64,000 bases of DNA from Megalonaias nervosa (GCA_016617855.1 JAECUM010003194.1:62001-126000), one strand, 5' to 3'; positions 47,390 to 58,865 are shown, counted from the stretch's first letter. The notes: generated from the sequence alone by a model not told the origin. Numbers and translations are program-made.

Positions 47390-50369
47390 TCCGCAGCTAA
47401 GATATTCTTCTGACTCGAGACACTGCGAGATAAACTAAATATGACCATTCGATTCTATCATCGACAATCCAGATATTTGTATCAGAAATAGTTAATCCCT
47501 GTGACGAGTGAATCGTTATAGCGTAGCCTAGTGTCCACGGAGTTTGTCCATCGTTAACTCGCTCTCAACAGCACTGACAGGAACTAAAACTATCATTTAA
47601 TACAAGATTTTGTTTATCACCACAACCTGGAATATCAACTTCAATATTCTGTCGTCGAGTATCTGCTGGGCGATAACATAATGGTACAGGTAGATTTTAA
47701 AAAAATTCTTTATGTAACAAAAATAATTGTTGTTGAAGTGTATCATGAACTATCTTTCTATTTGCAACTATCAAATCAGCAGGCCTCCATAAATTCCAAA
47801 AATCATTTACATGTGTTTCTGGAATTACTTTACGCATTATCTCACACCGTATTTTATCTGGCTGCAGTCTGATTAACTTTTTAAACTCTTTCAGCGGTTC
47901 ATCAATAGCTCTATGATCATCAGTTATTTCTTCGTAATAATCTACAAATGTTTTTAACCATTCGTGTGGAGACGATCCAACAAAAGGCGGCGGTTGACCA
48001 TGATCGCCACACATTATCAGAGCAGTGTTTTTCGTCAACAACCAGTCAATAAATATTTTTAATACTTCCAGCGATACCGTGCATATTTCATCCCAAATAA
48101 TAATTTTAGGAATGTATTTCTCACCCATCCGTGATGGAGTCCATGCGTCTTCGCACCATCGGAATAAACTATGATAAGTTTGAGATTTTACTCCTCGTTC
48201 GTTCATTTCTCTGGCGAGTCGGTGTGTAGGTGTCAAAACAATCATATCAAGATTTTGAAATAATTTAATAACACTAGTTGTCTTGCCTGATCCTCCGGGT
48301 CCATTATGATAAATGGTTTTATGTCTAACTACAGGATCATATATCAATGGTGCAGATGATAATTCTGATATTTGATTATTTTTGTAATAAATACTCTTGA
48401 TTTCAACGTCGGCAGATTCAGAATAACTAAGTATCTTTTCTCGTTTTCTTCTCCATTCGCCCCATGATGCATCAGCGCCGATATGTAATTTTTCTTGCAA
48501 TTCTGTATGTTTTTTATTGATATAAAATGAATCTGTAGCGACTCTGACCACAATCAGAGGAAATCTGTTTATCATCGATAATAGATTATCGAAGCATACG
48601 CGAGCATCGAAGATCTTAAATGAGTAAATTGCGGTGACTCACCATCAATATAACTCACAATTGTATCTAATTTAGTTCCATCTGATAAATAAACATTACT
48701 TCGACTTATAAATATGCTTTTCTCCGTTGTATCAGCAATTATAAAATCGAGTTCACCATAGGCCATAATTAATCTTGTACAATGTCGTTTATGATTATAT
48801 GATCCTCCTTGAGTAAATTTACCAATTATTTTCCTACCAAGATCTTTTGCAACTTTATTTTCATAATCAGTCATATCAGGATTTTCATCATCATAATATT
48901 TCTTTTATTGTGGTAACCAGATTTGTTTTTGTGAATGATACGATATTATCGCTTTACTTGCAACCAACGATATTAAAATTTTATTATCAACCATATCTCG
49001 TAATAGTACTATTGGAGCCCAACATTTTTCTGAGAAATGACGGCCAAACCAAGCATAAGTAATCAGATTGAGCGTTTCCGTAAACTCGAATGATTCTATA
49101 CAGGCGATTCCAGTCAGATCAAAATCTGGTAAAGTACCATTTATCGCAACTCGGGTCATCTCGTGTGTTGGATGTCCAAATCTTTCGAAATACTCAGAAC
49201 ATTCTCCGTATCCAAGAAAACTTCCAGAATAACATGCAACCATATAAACCGAGATAACATCCTTATAATCGTATTCAATATTCCATAATCCCCTGTGTCT
49301 GTATTTGATGCAGCTGCGTTGAATATCTTCAAGAAATTCCTATCGTGTCGGTTTCCATGAATTTTTCTCCTGAGCAAAGTGAGCAGCAACTGATGGAAGG
49401 ATAAAATCAATTATTCAGCAATTGTCCAACCATGACATCGGCAGGGGTATATTTCAAAGCAAGATATTTCATTTCTTCGTGGAGTGATTCTCCACGATAA
49501 ATTTCTCCGCTAGGTCGTACAAACTGATTATAATTCACGGATTCTGAACTCTGAAATAACCACACGGACACAGGGTCACTCTTACTGATATTTCTGATAA
49601 AATCAAATATATGATCATTATAAAATTGAACTGTTCTATTTCGTGGAAATATTGTTACAGCCGATGTCCATGTTGTGCATTATGATCACTAATTTCTATC
49701 GGAGCTCCTCTTGATTCACATTTCGATTTATACAAAATCTCTCCGGTTAATGTCTTCACCGAAATCCGAAATTTTATTATTTTTTTCCAGTTCAGCAACG
49801 TCTCTGATAGACGCTCCGGTATCTTTAACTGTTACTGCCCACGTTTTTATTTTTTTACGTCGCAAATCCGTTAAACCGTTTCCACGTATCGCGTTTGTGA
49901 AGTGTTCTGTAACTCGCTCAGCTACACAATTTATCCTTGATAGTTTCATCGGTTTGAGATCATCGATGCTAGGTTTATTATTTATCGGATATAACGCAAA
50001 AACAACTGCAGCTACAGGATACGCTCGTTCAAAATATGGTTTGTCAATACCAGCCAACGTTCCTGGTTTGGAATTTTTATTTAACATGACAATATTATTT
50101 CTTTGATTGTCGAGATAGTTAATATTCTTCCTTCCTAATTCGTCATTCATTGTAGCATCAACGACACTTTTGATTCTGAATGTTGACCACACATGAGCCT
50201 CATCATCTTCGCAAAATTCCTTCTTGGCTTTACTGATACGATCAGTTATGTCACTATTCACCAAAGCCAGATCTTGCATCGAAAAACTAAATTTAGATTT
50301 CGGCAGCTTGTCAATATTGAATCTGGCTCTAGAAGGCTTAACAGCGGATAATCTCTCAAACTCCTCCAT
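47390..50369 (-). pseudogene. Family-B DNA polymerase fused to an SF1 helicase
   Basis: About 990 codons in four or more frames. The N-terminal third (from 50,369, MEEFERLSAVKPSRARFNID) is intact for 213 codons and ends near 49,728; one segment is LSRINCVAERVTEHF. A middle region has HFPRN-type AVTIFPRNRTVQFYNDHIFD. The polymerase core has IEYDYKDVISVYMVACYSGS (motif A region), LGRKIIGKFTQGGSYNH (motif B-like), HLRSSMLAYASIIYYR and VVRVATDSFYI (motif C, with Ala where most families have Asp). The helicase has Walker A NGPGGSGKTTSVI, Walker B PKIIIWDEICTV, ALIMCGDHGQPPPF and, beyond a break near 47,697, AITIHSSQGLTI and LAVSRVRR (motifs V and VI). I recall similar fusions from fungal genomes, not verified here. 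It would replicate the element. Confidence 0.8.
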
Positions 50370-50419
50370 ATTATAATTAAGGCAAATATATATTTAATTG
50401 AAGTTTAATTATATATATA

Positions 50420-50713
50420 ATGATTGAAGCAAAGAATAAATGTAATTGGCTCATGACCGGTTTTACAACTCCTTGTAACAGGACTTGCGTAAATAAATTC
50501 TGTGGATACAACATGCAAAGCTTTCGCAGAGAGAGTCTAGGACCAAAACCGTGTTTACGGTGTGGTGTTGGGGTCAGGGGAGAAACTCAGTTGTGTGTGC
50601 GTTGTGGTGGTAAAAAATACAGAGAGCTAAAACGATATTATGATAAAAAAAATAATACCGATGAATCTCCCATAACAAACGCTGAAGACTATGTCGCCAG
50701 ATTTTCAAAATAA
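50420..50713 (+). CDS. Zinc-ribbon-like small protein, intact
   Basis: A 97-codon frame, MIEAKNKCNWLMTGFTTPCN, with ten or more cysteines in pairs: C-x2-C in CVNKFCG, PCLRCGVGVRG and LCVRCGGKKY. This is a multi-knuckle zinc protein with a basic C-terminus (RELKRYYDKKNN). Its ATG is preceded by an ATATATATA leader. It is divergent from the polymerase-helicase and separated by about 50 bases, so both may share a promoter region. A DNA- or RNA-binding regulatory role is possible; none is shown. Confidence 0.62.
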   Translation: MIEAKNKCNWLMTGFTTPCNRTCVNKFCGYNMQSFRRESLGPKPCLRCGVGVRGETQLCVRCGGKKYRELKRYYDKKNNTDESPITNAEDYVARFSK

Positions 50714-50742
50714 TGATTTAGACAAATAATATTATTATACAA

Positions 50743-51253
50743 ATGGAACAAAATGAATTTGTAGAGCATCTCATCATCAAGAATTATGAAGCATCTCGAG
50801 ATGGTGTGATCAGGAACTGTCGATTAAAAAAAACGGTCGGTACTGTTGAAAATACCGGTTATCTCAGATTTGGTGCTGGGGAAAAAAGTATTACTCACAT
50901 AGGATTGTCTACGAATGTTTTTATAAAATAATTAAAGATGAACTTGTGATCGATTGCATCAATGGCAGGAAACTTGATAATTGTTTATGTAACTTACAAG
51001 CTATCACACAGAGTCAAAATTCTGTACGAGGGGTAGTGGTAAACACAAAATGGTTGGAATGAGGGTTATTAAGTCTGTAAATGCAGAGACAGGCGAAGAA
51101 ATAATATTTCATTCGATAAATGCAGTTGGTAAATATTTTGATATTCACCCGTGTTCGGTACAATATGTCGCGAATAATATAACCAAATCGGCATTTTCAA
51201 ATAAGTATGATCATCAGCGAATAAAATTTAAGTACGCTGCCACGTCTGATTAA
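50743..51253 (+). pseudogene. HNH-NUMOD1-type homing endonuclease, broken
   Basis: The first frame (MEQNEFVEHLIIKNYEASRD, then NCRLKKTVGTVENTGYLRFG) is a NUMOD/HNH-type leader and stops at 50,931. The HNH core appears in the adjacent frame as DELVIDCINGRKLDNCLCNL, with Cys where His is usual in D-H-I-N-G. The C-terminal 67 codons (51,050-51,253) have a NUMOD1 helix-turn-helix-like DNA-binding unit, SVNAETGEEIIFHSINAVGK. Breaks lie near 50,931 and 51,045. Both the leader ATG and the domain order match homing endonucleases common in large DNA viruses. Confidence 0.65.
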
Positions 51254-52496
51254 AACAAGAAAATCTATCTCTGGTAGAGTAATTAAGCGGTTGTCCCGCT
51301 TGTTACTGCGTAATTTTACATGACCGTCGCGATTTGGTTTTTTTGTGTGTGTGTGTCGTATTCAGTAACTTAATTGTCTGTAAGCAATTAGCAGTCAGTG
51401 GATTAGTATAATTTGTAACAGAGAAGGATATTTACATCTTTAACTCTCCTGATAAATTCAGATTGTTCATAAGTTTGATATATACATGCAATCCAGGTAG
51501 GTTATTTTTAGATCTTCAATGTATGTATAACATTCAATTCGCCGCTTAGTAGGTAACGCAACATCTGTTTACAGAACTCCCAACGACATCCGGCAGATTT
51601 ATTTTAGAAATTAAAATAAATCCACACTGTAGTTTATTCAGAATCAGGTAACTTCTGAAACGTGTGTGAGGTTTATTTTAGACATTAAAATCCACACTAC
51701 AGTTTACAATAATTGCAATTTTATTCAGCAGTATACTGGTTGCACGTAAGTTGCCTGCTTATCCAGTATAGGTAACTTCATAATAATTTTTGAAACATAT
51801 ATCTGTAAGGAGATCCGGTGGCGCAGCGCTAGAACGTTGGATTCTCATGCTCGAGGTCTAGAATTCTATTCCCATGACTGACACATTGTCGATGGTGGCG
51901 GTACGATGCCAATTTTTCATAATAGTTAGGGTCCGCGACCCATTTGCTCGACCTTCAACAGAAAAGTGTACACTCTCCCACCATGTCACCACGTGGTGGA
52001 TGCACTTTTGCACTCCCCGGGTTGATTATGGGGAGAGTGTGCAGAAATCTGTTGAACGTAGAGAAGGCCCCGTTTGTGTGTGTGTTGTCCTTAGAGATAC
52101 TTCCATAATTAAGTTTAAATGTATCTGTGCTGTCCTTAGAGATAAGTACTATAATTAAGTTTATATGTGTGTGCCGGCCTTTATATAAGTACTATAATTA
52201 AGTTTATATGTGTGTGCCCTCCAATAGAATTAAGTTAGTTAAGATTGTCAAATATATGTGCCCCCTGAACTTGCTAGAATGTCGTTTGGCAATCTAGGAG
52301 TTCACATGGGGGTTGTGCCATTCTTGTATGCTGTAAATATGCTTAATATAATGCTGTAAATACTGCTATAGTTAAGATAATATGTTGTGTCGTCTTTATA
52401 TATAATACTATAATTAAGATTGTATATACTGTAAATACATTCCTGGTTTCAGGAATACAAATATTTTTTTTATTTTAAATAAATATTTATTATATA
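51254..52496. other. Noncoding interval of E2 with SINE-like unit, hairpin and short repeats
   Basis: The interval includes a possible tRNA-derived SINE start at about 51,813 (GTGGCGCAGCGCTAGAACG, box A-like, with a weak box B GGTCTAGAATTC), an inverted repeat at 51,953-52,057, and three copies of a unit with AGTACTATAATTAAGTTTAT at about 52,085-52,235. No coding frame is credible. The inserted material would have come after integration. Confidence 0.55.
51953..52057. repeat. Inverted repeat (28-bp arms) inside E2
   Basis: TTCAACAGAAAAGTGTACAC plus TCTCCCA pairs with GGGGAGAGTGTGCAGAAATC plus TGTTGAAC. The arms differ at a few positions, and the loop contains CCACCATGTCACCACGTGG. Confidence 0.85.
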
Positions 52497-52955
52497 ATGA
52501 ATTCTGAAAATATTAATGCTATTATTTCTGCGATTGAAAAATTACAACATGATGGTATAAAAATATCTGATGAACTTAATCCTGAAAAAATTATTTGTGA
52601 TTTTGAATCATTACAACAACGAAAATTTGAAAATAAATACACACTACCAGCCGATTACAGATTCATAAAGTTGTTTCAGCAAGCAATGTTACAGTCGCTG
52701 GCAATAGTTAAAGATACGCAGGTGAAACTATTTGCCCCCCTCGCACACTTTATCAAAAAGATTAGATCCGAATTGTCTCACGAATACGAAACAAAAAGAA
52801 TTGTGAATGCTCGTATAAGACAGTTGAGGGAGATTATGTCTGCTTGTAATGTCAGTGATGATTGTGATTGTGAAAGCGATGTCACCAGTGACTGTAGTGA
52901 CGACGAAACTAACTCTGTCACCATGACTGTGGTACCAGCTAAACAAGAGGGATAA
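52497..52955 (+). CDS. Unknown helical protein with acidic tail, intact
   Basis: A 152-codon frame starting MNSENINAIISAIEKLQHDG after a TATTATATA leader. Predicted mostly helical, with LFQQAMLQSLAIVKDTQV and a basic HFIKKIRSELSHEYETKRIV. The last 45 residues are acidic and Cys-containing (CNVSDDCDCESDVTSDCSDD). No family is recognised. It faces the late block across a repeat-rich gap and has no breaks, so it may be a late survivor or under weak constraint. Confidence 0.55.
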   Translation: MNSENINAIISAIEKLQHDGIKISDELNPEKIICDFESLQQRKFENKYTLPADYRFIKLFQQAMLQSLAIVKDTQVKLFAPLAHFIKKIRSELSHEYETKRIVNARIRQLREIMSACNVSDDCDCESDVTSDCSDDETNSVTMTVVPAKQEG

Positions 52956-53133
52956 TTCATTTCTGACTACAGTAAAAAAAAAATTTATCTATTTTGTATT
53001 TCTGATAATAATATTTAATCAGAATCAGATTTATTTTTTATTATGATAATAATATTTACTCAGAATTAAAGTATAAGGAATAATAATAATATTTTTTATT
53101 CTGATGATAATAATAATAATATTTTTTATTCTG

Positions 53134-53187
<54 letters not shown>

Positions 53188-53583
53188 TGTCTTATTCTGA
53201 TAATAATATTTACTCAGAATCAGATTATAATATTTACTCAGAATCAGATTATAATATTTACTCAGAATCACATTTATTTTTTCTGATAATAATATTTACT
53301 CAGAATCAATTTACTCAGAATCAGATAATTATAATAATATTTCATTTTTTATTCTGATAACAATATTTACTCAGAATCAGATTATATTTACTCAGAATTA
53401 GATTTATTTATATTCTGATAATAATATTTACTCAGATTTTATTTAGATAATTTATTAACATTTTTTTTGTTGTTGTTGTTCTACGATCTCACATACAGAT
53501 TTATATTTAATGTTTCATTTCTCAAATCCAGAAGGTGTCCGATATGGTTATTAAGTCTGAAATGCATCCTTGACAATAGCGGA
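52956..53583. repeat. AT-rich tandem repeat region of E2
   Basis: Units with TGATAATAATATTTACTCAG and AATCAGATTA, together with an ATA/TAA run, recur from about 53,030 to 53,450. The remainder is T/GTT-rich. No gene is seen. Confidence 0.85.
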
Positions 53584-54250
53584 TTAAATACATCTCAGAT
53601 AAACAGGATTAATTGGTTCTGATACAATTATATATTCTGGTGGTACTTGAGGGGTAAATGAGTATAAGATGTATCCTTGTTGAGCCTGGTTAGATTTTTC
53701 AAGATCTACTTGATAACTGCCATCAATGACGTTACAAACTAGATTGACTGCGATCGTCGATGTTATATTAACAATACCAGGTGAAATATGACGACCGCCA
53801 CCGTAGGAATCGTTGTTGTTTTAGAGAATAACCGCTGGTGGTGCTATTTTTCTCCATGATTCAAGTATTTTTGGAAAATTTTGCATGATAAGATCATTAA
53901 CTGATTTTCTTAGTTCAGCAGTATCAAATCCAGGAATTATAAATGTTGGTAATTGTTCTTCTGTTATTTTGTAATAATCAAGAAATATTTGCTTTAATTT
54001 TGGTATTGTTTATGGGTAAAATTCCCCAGAAATATTTCTTAAACCAGTTGCTCCCAAAATAATAGCCCGAGTAGCAATAACCAGATCTGATACAATTTTA
54101 TTTAGCTGTTGTATCGTTTCGATTATCTGTTGATTTATATCATCATTGTAATGTTGCGATAGGGAAGAAAAAAGATTTTGTAAATTACCGAGCACAAGCG
54201 TATGTTCAAGTTTAATCAAGTCGGATGTTGATTTAATAATTTTTTCATTA
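53584..54250 (-). pseudogene. Unknown late-block protein of E2
   Basis: The frame has LGNLQNLFSSLSQHYNDDIN and IIETIQQLNKIVSDLVIATR, a helical part that ends at a TAA after GEFYP. It then continues in the same frame with QIFLDYYKITEEQLPTF, an alternative break near 53,820 and YGGGRHISPGIVNITST. It ends after SEPINPVYLRCI. Its start overlaps the 3' end of the penton gene. No family recognised. A fusion with the penton gene by a frameshift is possible. Confidence 0.45.
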
Positions 54251-54948
54251 ACTTTCTCCCTCTCCCCCGGGCAGAAATATAAAATAATGAATGATTCAGT
54301 CTGTTAATCTTTGTACCATCATAATCTGTATGAAAATATATTTCATTATCTGGATTTTGATTAATAAGCACAGATAAAAATAAACCTGGGTATTCTTCTC
54401 AATATTCTGGAATTTTAATAAATTTTCTTTCATCCGTAATAAAATCAGATCTTTTTGGTTCTGGTGGTCCTACATAAACTAGTGGAATACCAGACCAACC
54501 TAGCACGGATATGACTTTGATAAATATCTACAACGTAGTCGAGAGAATTTATTTCTATCGAGGACGATAACGTTGACTCGTGAACAATAATAGCTATTTT
54601 GGATTCTTTTCCTATAATAGACTTAGTTCTGCGTTGGAACTCATCGTTGATTTGTTCTATTTGATAACTGCCCGTTGGAATGCCAACAACTTGCCAATCT
54701 GGAGTTCCATGGTTTATTTTTATACGTGAACACTAACGAGTTATTTGGGGTAACCCACCGAATGATTTCGACCTGATATTTAGCCAGCTGTAATAAACTC
54801 GTAATTGGGCTAGAGCTATTTCTTGGGCTGGAATTGCAGTTGGAAAAACCACATTAAACTCAGGGTTAGTTGAACTCGCCGATATCATTGTGGTTCTCGA
54901 CGGTGCTGTATTAGTGACGATCTGTCGTAGTTGTTCGTTCGATGACAT
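54216..54948 (-). pseudogene. Penton-like minor capsid protein, one or two frameshifts
   Basis: The N-terminus is MSSNEQLRQIVTNTAPSRTT, and an intact 71-codon part reaches SWLNIRSKSFGGLPQ. After a break near 54,733 the frame continues with WQVVGIPTGSYQIEQINDEF and VHESTLSSSIEINSLDYVVD, with another break near 54,535 and one near 54,400. Phrases A-Q-L-R-x-Y-Y-S-W-x-N-I and G-I-P-x-G-x-Y align by eye to the intact E1 protein at 15,992-16,747. It would be the virion vertex capsomer. Divergence between the two copies is high. Confidence 0.65.
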
Positions 54949-54962
54949 TATTATTGCTATTA

Positions 54963-55460
54963 TTATTTTAAATCTGGAATTTGATCTTGATCGGATATTT
55001 TTTCGTCAAATACTTCATTGTAAATTTTTATCATCATTGTGAATTCCTCATCGGATATTTACCATCACTAAGATACGACGAGAGATACGATGATAGTTTA
55101 GAATATGCTGACATCGCTGTGTGTAGTTTTATTGTATCCTCGTGTAATTTTGTGTTTGTGCATGTAGCTATCTTCTTCGCAATAATACTTAGAATACCCG
55201 CGATAGTTGTTGAAGTCGAAACGAGGATTGTTATAACGGGCGGTGCGATCATTGTTATTGTTGATAGCAACACACCGGCGGACGCGATGATAGCAGAAAC
55301 TGAATAAACAATTATATCAATGACAACTACACGTCTGCGATATTTTTTTACTTTTACTGTATAATCGTCAACGATATTTTTAAGTTTAGTTTGCCATGTA
55401 CATACTTGATTGTATCTGTAACGAAGAACGGCGATTGGACTTTGATTTGTTATACTTTTA
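54963..55460 (-). pseudogene. Two-segment membrane protein, counterpart of the E1 gene
   Basis: The frame has basic residues (YRYNQVCTWQTKLKNIVDDY), then two hydrophobic segments (VVVIDIIVYSVSAIIASAGV and MIAPPVITILVSTSTTIAGI). It continues with SAYSKLSSYLSSYLSDGKYP and, after a frameshift near 55,055, ends in an acidic tail. No in-frame ATG is obvious at the 5' end. Size, order of segments and place next to the fibre gene match the E1 gene at 10,830-11,479. A virion membrane protein is a reasonable guess. Confidence 0.55.
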
Positions 55461-55479
55461 TTAAGTGATTAATTGAGGT

Positions 55480-56562
55480 GTTTCAGCGACAAATTCCAGT
55501 CACCACCAGTAAGACGCTGCGTTTAATTTTTTATCAGATGGTTCCAGTATAAATATTTCTTCGGCGTCTTTATTTAACACAATAGACACAGTACCAGAAA
55601 AATCATCGGTTGAATGATGCCATGGATATGTGGTAAATATCCTAAATTGTGCAGAGCTGAACACGGTCAGCCTGTACACACCAGTAACTTCCGCGGTATG
55701 TCTGATATTGTTATTTTGCTGTGACCATGTTGATGATCCTGATGATACTGTGTATACCACACTGATGATCTGTTTGTGAGGAATTTTAATCAGATTAGTT
55801 TTTTTCAACGATATCAGGAATTCCACTGACAATATCGTTGAGTTTTGTGTTAATTTAGGAGAATTTTATATCAACAACTGCTAGACTTCCAAAAATTTCA
55901 TTAATGGTTCTGTTTATGTTTCTGCGAAGATTCAAAAACGTTTGTACGTGATTAGAAAATTCAGTTCTAAATACAATCATTCCATCGTTGATTGTCGTCA
56001 ACGAAGTTGTCATAGGGATGTTGCTATCGTCGACGTATTTCTTCGTTGCAGCATCAAAATCTGATTCTGGTGTTATGAGATTATTAATTCCATTGTTGTT
56101 CATGTCGAGAAATGCACGCATCATACCACCGTTAACTGATATGAACTTGGATTCTTGATCATCGACATATTTTTTTGTTACTGTGTCAGTGTCCGTGGAC
56201 GGATTTCCAAGGTCGGTAATTTTGTTTTGTTTCATGACAATGTAACCAGTAAAAATATCGCCGGTTTTCTTGGCATAATTGTTGACTGAATTTCCAGAAT
56301 CTTGTATTCTACCGTTTTCATCAAATACAACAATATTGTCTTTGAGCGTGTTTGCAATTCGTACAAGGATGTCTGTTAACAGGATGTTACTTGATATTAA
56401 TCGTCCTTGTTAATCCTGAAAAATAACGACTTCATTGCTGTCTACACTTGCAAGATTTAAAAGATCATCGATTTCATTCCAGAGTTGATCAAGAGTTGCA
56501 TACTTGGATAAATCATCTTGCTGGGTTTTAGTTTTAGCTGATCTTCCGTAAATATCTACCAT
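55480..56562 (-). pseudogene. Fibre-like protein, different tip from E1
   Basis: Start at 56,562 after a TATAATG context: MVDIYGRSAKTKTQQDDLSK. Shaft modules are seen as GDIFTGYIVMKQNKITDLGN, TDTDTVTKKYVDDQESKF and NNGINNLITPESDFDAATKK, with the same pattern as E1's shaft. The C-terminal 110 residues (from about 55,832) form another domain with AEVTGVYRLTVFSSAQFRIF and TVSIVLNKDAEEIFILEPSD, resembling a C1q/TNF-like or beta-sandwich tip rather than a discoidin tip. Breaks lie at 56,410 and near 55,850. It would be the virion attachment protein, by analogy. Confidence 0.6.
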
Positions 56563-56589
56563 TATATTTACTAATACCTGTTTAAAACA

Positions 56590-56974
56590 TCGACGACGAT
56601 GTATACTCGTGCACGACTTTATGAGGTGTTGTTGTTGATGATGATACAGCATCGAGCACAGCGAGTTCTTCACGGCCATATATTGGCGGATCAGTTATCG
56701 TCTGTGTTGGTAATGTTGAATACCAGATTGGAATATTTTGCATGTTACTAACATATTTTAAAAATTCTTTTGGTGGTGCCAACCCATACGAGTCAAAATA
56801 AACAATTCCACGTGGATCAACCCAATGAGTACCTGGACCAGAGTTTTTATCGAGATTAATGATACCTGTTTCAACATTGTTTGGTTTGTGCGGTAATTGA
56901 TCACGCATAAAAACACGTCTGAAGTTTTTGATATTTAATCGCTCAACAGCATCAAGTAAATCAAAGTTGGACAT
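56590..56974 (-). pseudogene. Adenain-like cysteine protease, C-terminal end scrambled
   Basis: Start chosen at MSNFDLLDAVERLNIKNFRR. The N-terminal two thirds fits the adenovirus-type protease: VFMRDQLPHKPNNVETGIIN, then NSGPGTHWV (catalytic His) and VYFDSYGLAPP. The last third, which should carry the glutamine and cysteine, reads into a frame without a recognisable I-C-G-H-F-C type motif, so the gene is broken near 56,700. The pVI-like gene ends 9 bases upstream of this start. It would process virion proteins during maturation. Confidence 0.8.
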
Positions 56975-56982
56975 AGGTAGAA

Positions 56983-57455
56983 TCAACGAAGTGTCCCGGG
57001 CAGTCTTAGACCTTTTTCGTACCACGAATGGGGAGTTCCTGGCAGTCTTAGACCCATTCCATTTTTTTTAGATCTTTTTATTCCTTGTCCTGTTGCTTTC
57101 TTTAATGCCATTGAAGCAGCAGTTACAACAGCATCAAGTGCAGCCGCTTTTGCAATAGCTGAGGCTGCAGCGACTATCAACGCTGGTATAGCTGCGAAAA
57201 GTGGAAATATACCACCCGTCATAGCGATATCTTTAATGGCACCCGCAGAAAGATTAAGTCGTATGCCGGTCTTTGAACGTTTGGCTTCATTGAAGTGCCT
57301 GAGTTGACGTTCTGTCAGTGATAGTTCATTTGAACCACCTGTGAGTTCTTCTTTTTTTTTAGTGATATTTTTACTCCACAGTTTTCTTTTGATACTGATT
57401 GTAGTTTTTTAAACTGACCAGGAGTCAGACTGACACTAACATGATGATATGACAT
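56983..57455 (-). pseudogene. pVI-like membrane-active minor capsid protein, one or two frameshifts
   Basis: The ATG at 57,455 follows TGATATTATAA. The N-terminus reads SYHHVSVSLTPGQFKKLQS with a second copy-like NELSLTERQLRHFN. Then, after frame breaks near 57,360 and 57,225, GGIFPLFAAIPALIVAA and a basic end with repeated RLPGTPHSWYEKG-type units. The end overlaps the protease gene's region by a short repeat. The organisation matches the intact E1 protein at 18,747-19,175. Confidence 0.6.
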
Positions 57456-57478
57456 TTATAATATCATGAGCGATCTAA

Positions 57479-58851
57479 TTACATGGTTTCTACTGGGGCA
57501 TCAATAACTCTCATGCGGCCACCAACACCTTCAAATAGCATTGTCTTATCGCTGAGTAAAACAGCTGTTGCTCTATAATTAGCAATAGCTCCTCTTGTCA
57601 CACGAGCTCGAAAGTGTATATCAACGACAGATTGCCTAAAAAAATCCAAGTGTTCCAGCGAAAAGTAATAGATCGGATATAAAGTTGTAAAATCTAGCTG
57701 TGATATTTGTAAACCAGAAAAAACTTTTTGATCACGTCCCATAAATGACATTAAACGATGATATGCACGTGCTACATGATTTTGATCAAAATTTAATAAT
57801 ATATCCTCAGCTGGTTCTTGATGTCCATTTATCTTCAGTGAAATCTCAGAAACACCGAGTTTGTCAAATATCATTATACTTTGTGTTTGTGAGTTTACTC
57901 GTGCAGCATCTTGGAAAGCAACTAATATATGTCGCTGTGCAAGGACACCTTGCTGTGATGCTATCTGCCATGTAAATAAACCATTAATTGTACTTTGAAC
58001 ACTGTATGTGGTCATCGTCAACCATGATAACATTTATTTACCACCTTGACTCATAAAAGAGAGTAAACGTTCTTCTTCAGGTATTGTTGGAGTCATTACT
58101 GGCATCCATAACGAAAGTTTTGTCAGAGTTACTTTACCAGCATCACCAGCAGGTCGCCAGATTGCGTCATCGTCTGTAGCCTTTCGTACGAGTTCAACTG
58201 TATGCTTGGCTCCGAAAATAACCTTTCTGAGATTTCTACAAAATCCAAAGATATGTGACAGTGGAATTACACATGAAAATCTTCTACTTCCATCTTTCAG
58301 CATTGACCGACGTGTTGCGAATCCCAAGTTGAAATTTGCATTCATTGATATTACTGCGGGAGTTTGTGCGTCTCCTGTGGCATTTCTTATATTACCCGTA
58401 GTTATATTACTGCTTTCTGGATGATCAGTTGTATCCTTTGCAAACATTATTGACGGACCAGCTCACCTCGAGTAATCATCGCTGTATCTTGCAAGGCCAA
58501 TTATTGTTGTGGCAACATGGACGTCTTTCTGAATTGATTCAATGAGTCTTCCGTCGATGACATATGTAGCACTGTCGAACAACGCCATAATGCCATTATT
58601 TACAAAACCAACCTTAATATCAGCTCCATATTCAGTATTATCTGTTTTTAAAATTTCACCTTCTACTTCACTTCAATAAATGCTTCAGCAGGTAAGAAAT
58701 ATTTGCTTGTGTCCTGAACTTGCAGCTCAATTCGCCCACGCTGATTTGGCTGTCGTGCGTCATAAGAATAATATTGATAATCGTGCACCGATTCATCCTT
58801 GAGAACTGACGCATCCATGTCAAATGCGGGATTAGATACACGTTTGAACAT
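57479..58851 (-). pseudogene. Major capsid protein (double jelly roll), broken
   Basis: The start MFKRVSNPAFDMDASVLKDE is intact for 62 codons. After a break near 58,660 and a further break near 58,450, the middle has MNANFNLGFATRRSMLKDGS and SHIFGFCRNLRKVIFGA. A TAA near 58,035 follows SFMSQGG. The last 184 codons are intact (FTWQIASQQGVLAQRHILVA to MRVIDAPVETM). Landmarks shared with E1 are SDDYSR, L-S-L-W-M-P and LDFTTLYPIYYFSLEHL. It forms the hexon-like shell of the virion by family homology. Confidence 0.75.
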
Positions 58852-58865
58852 CTTTATTATGCTTA

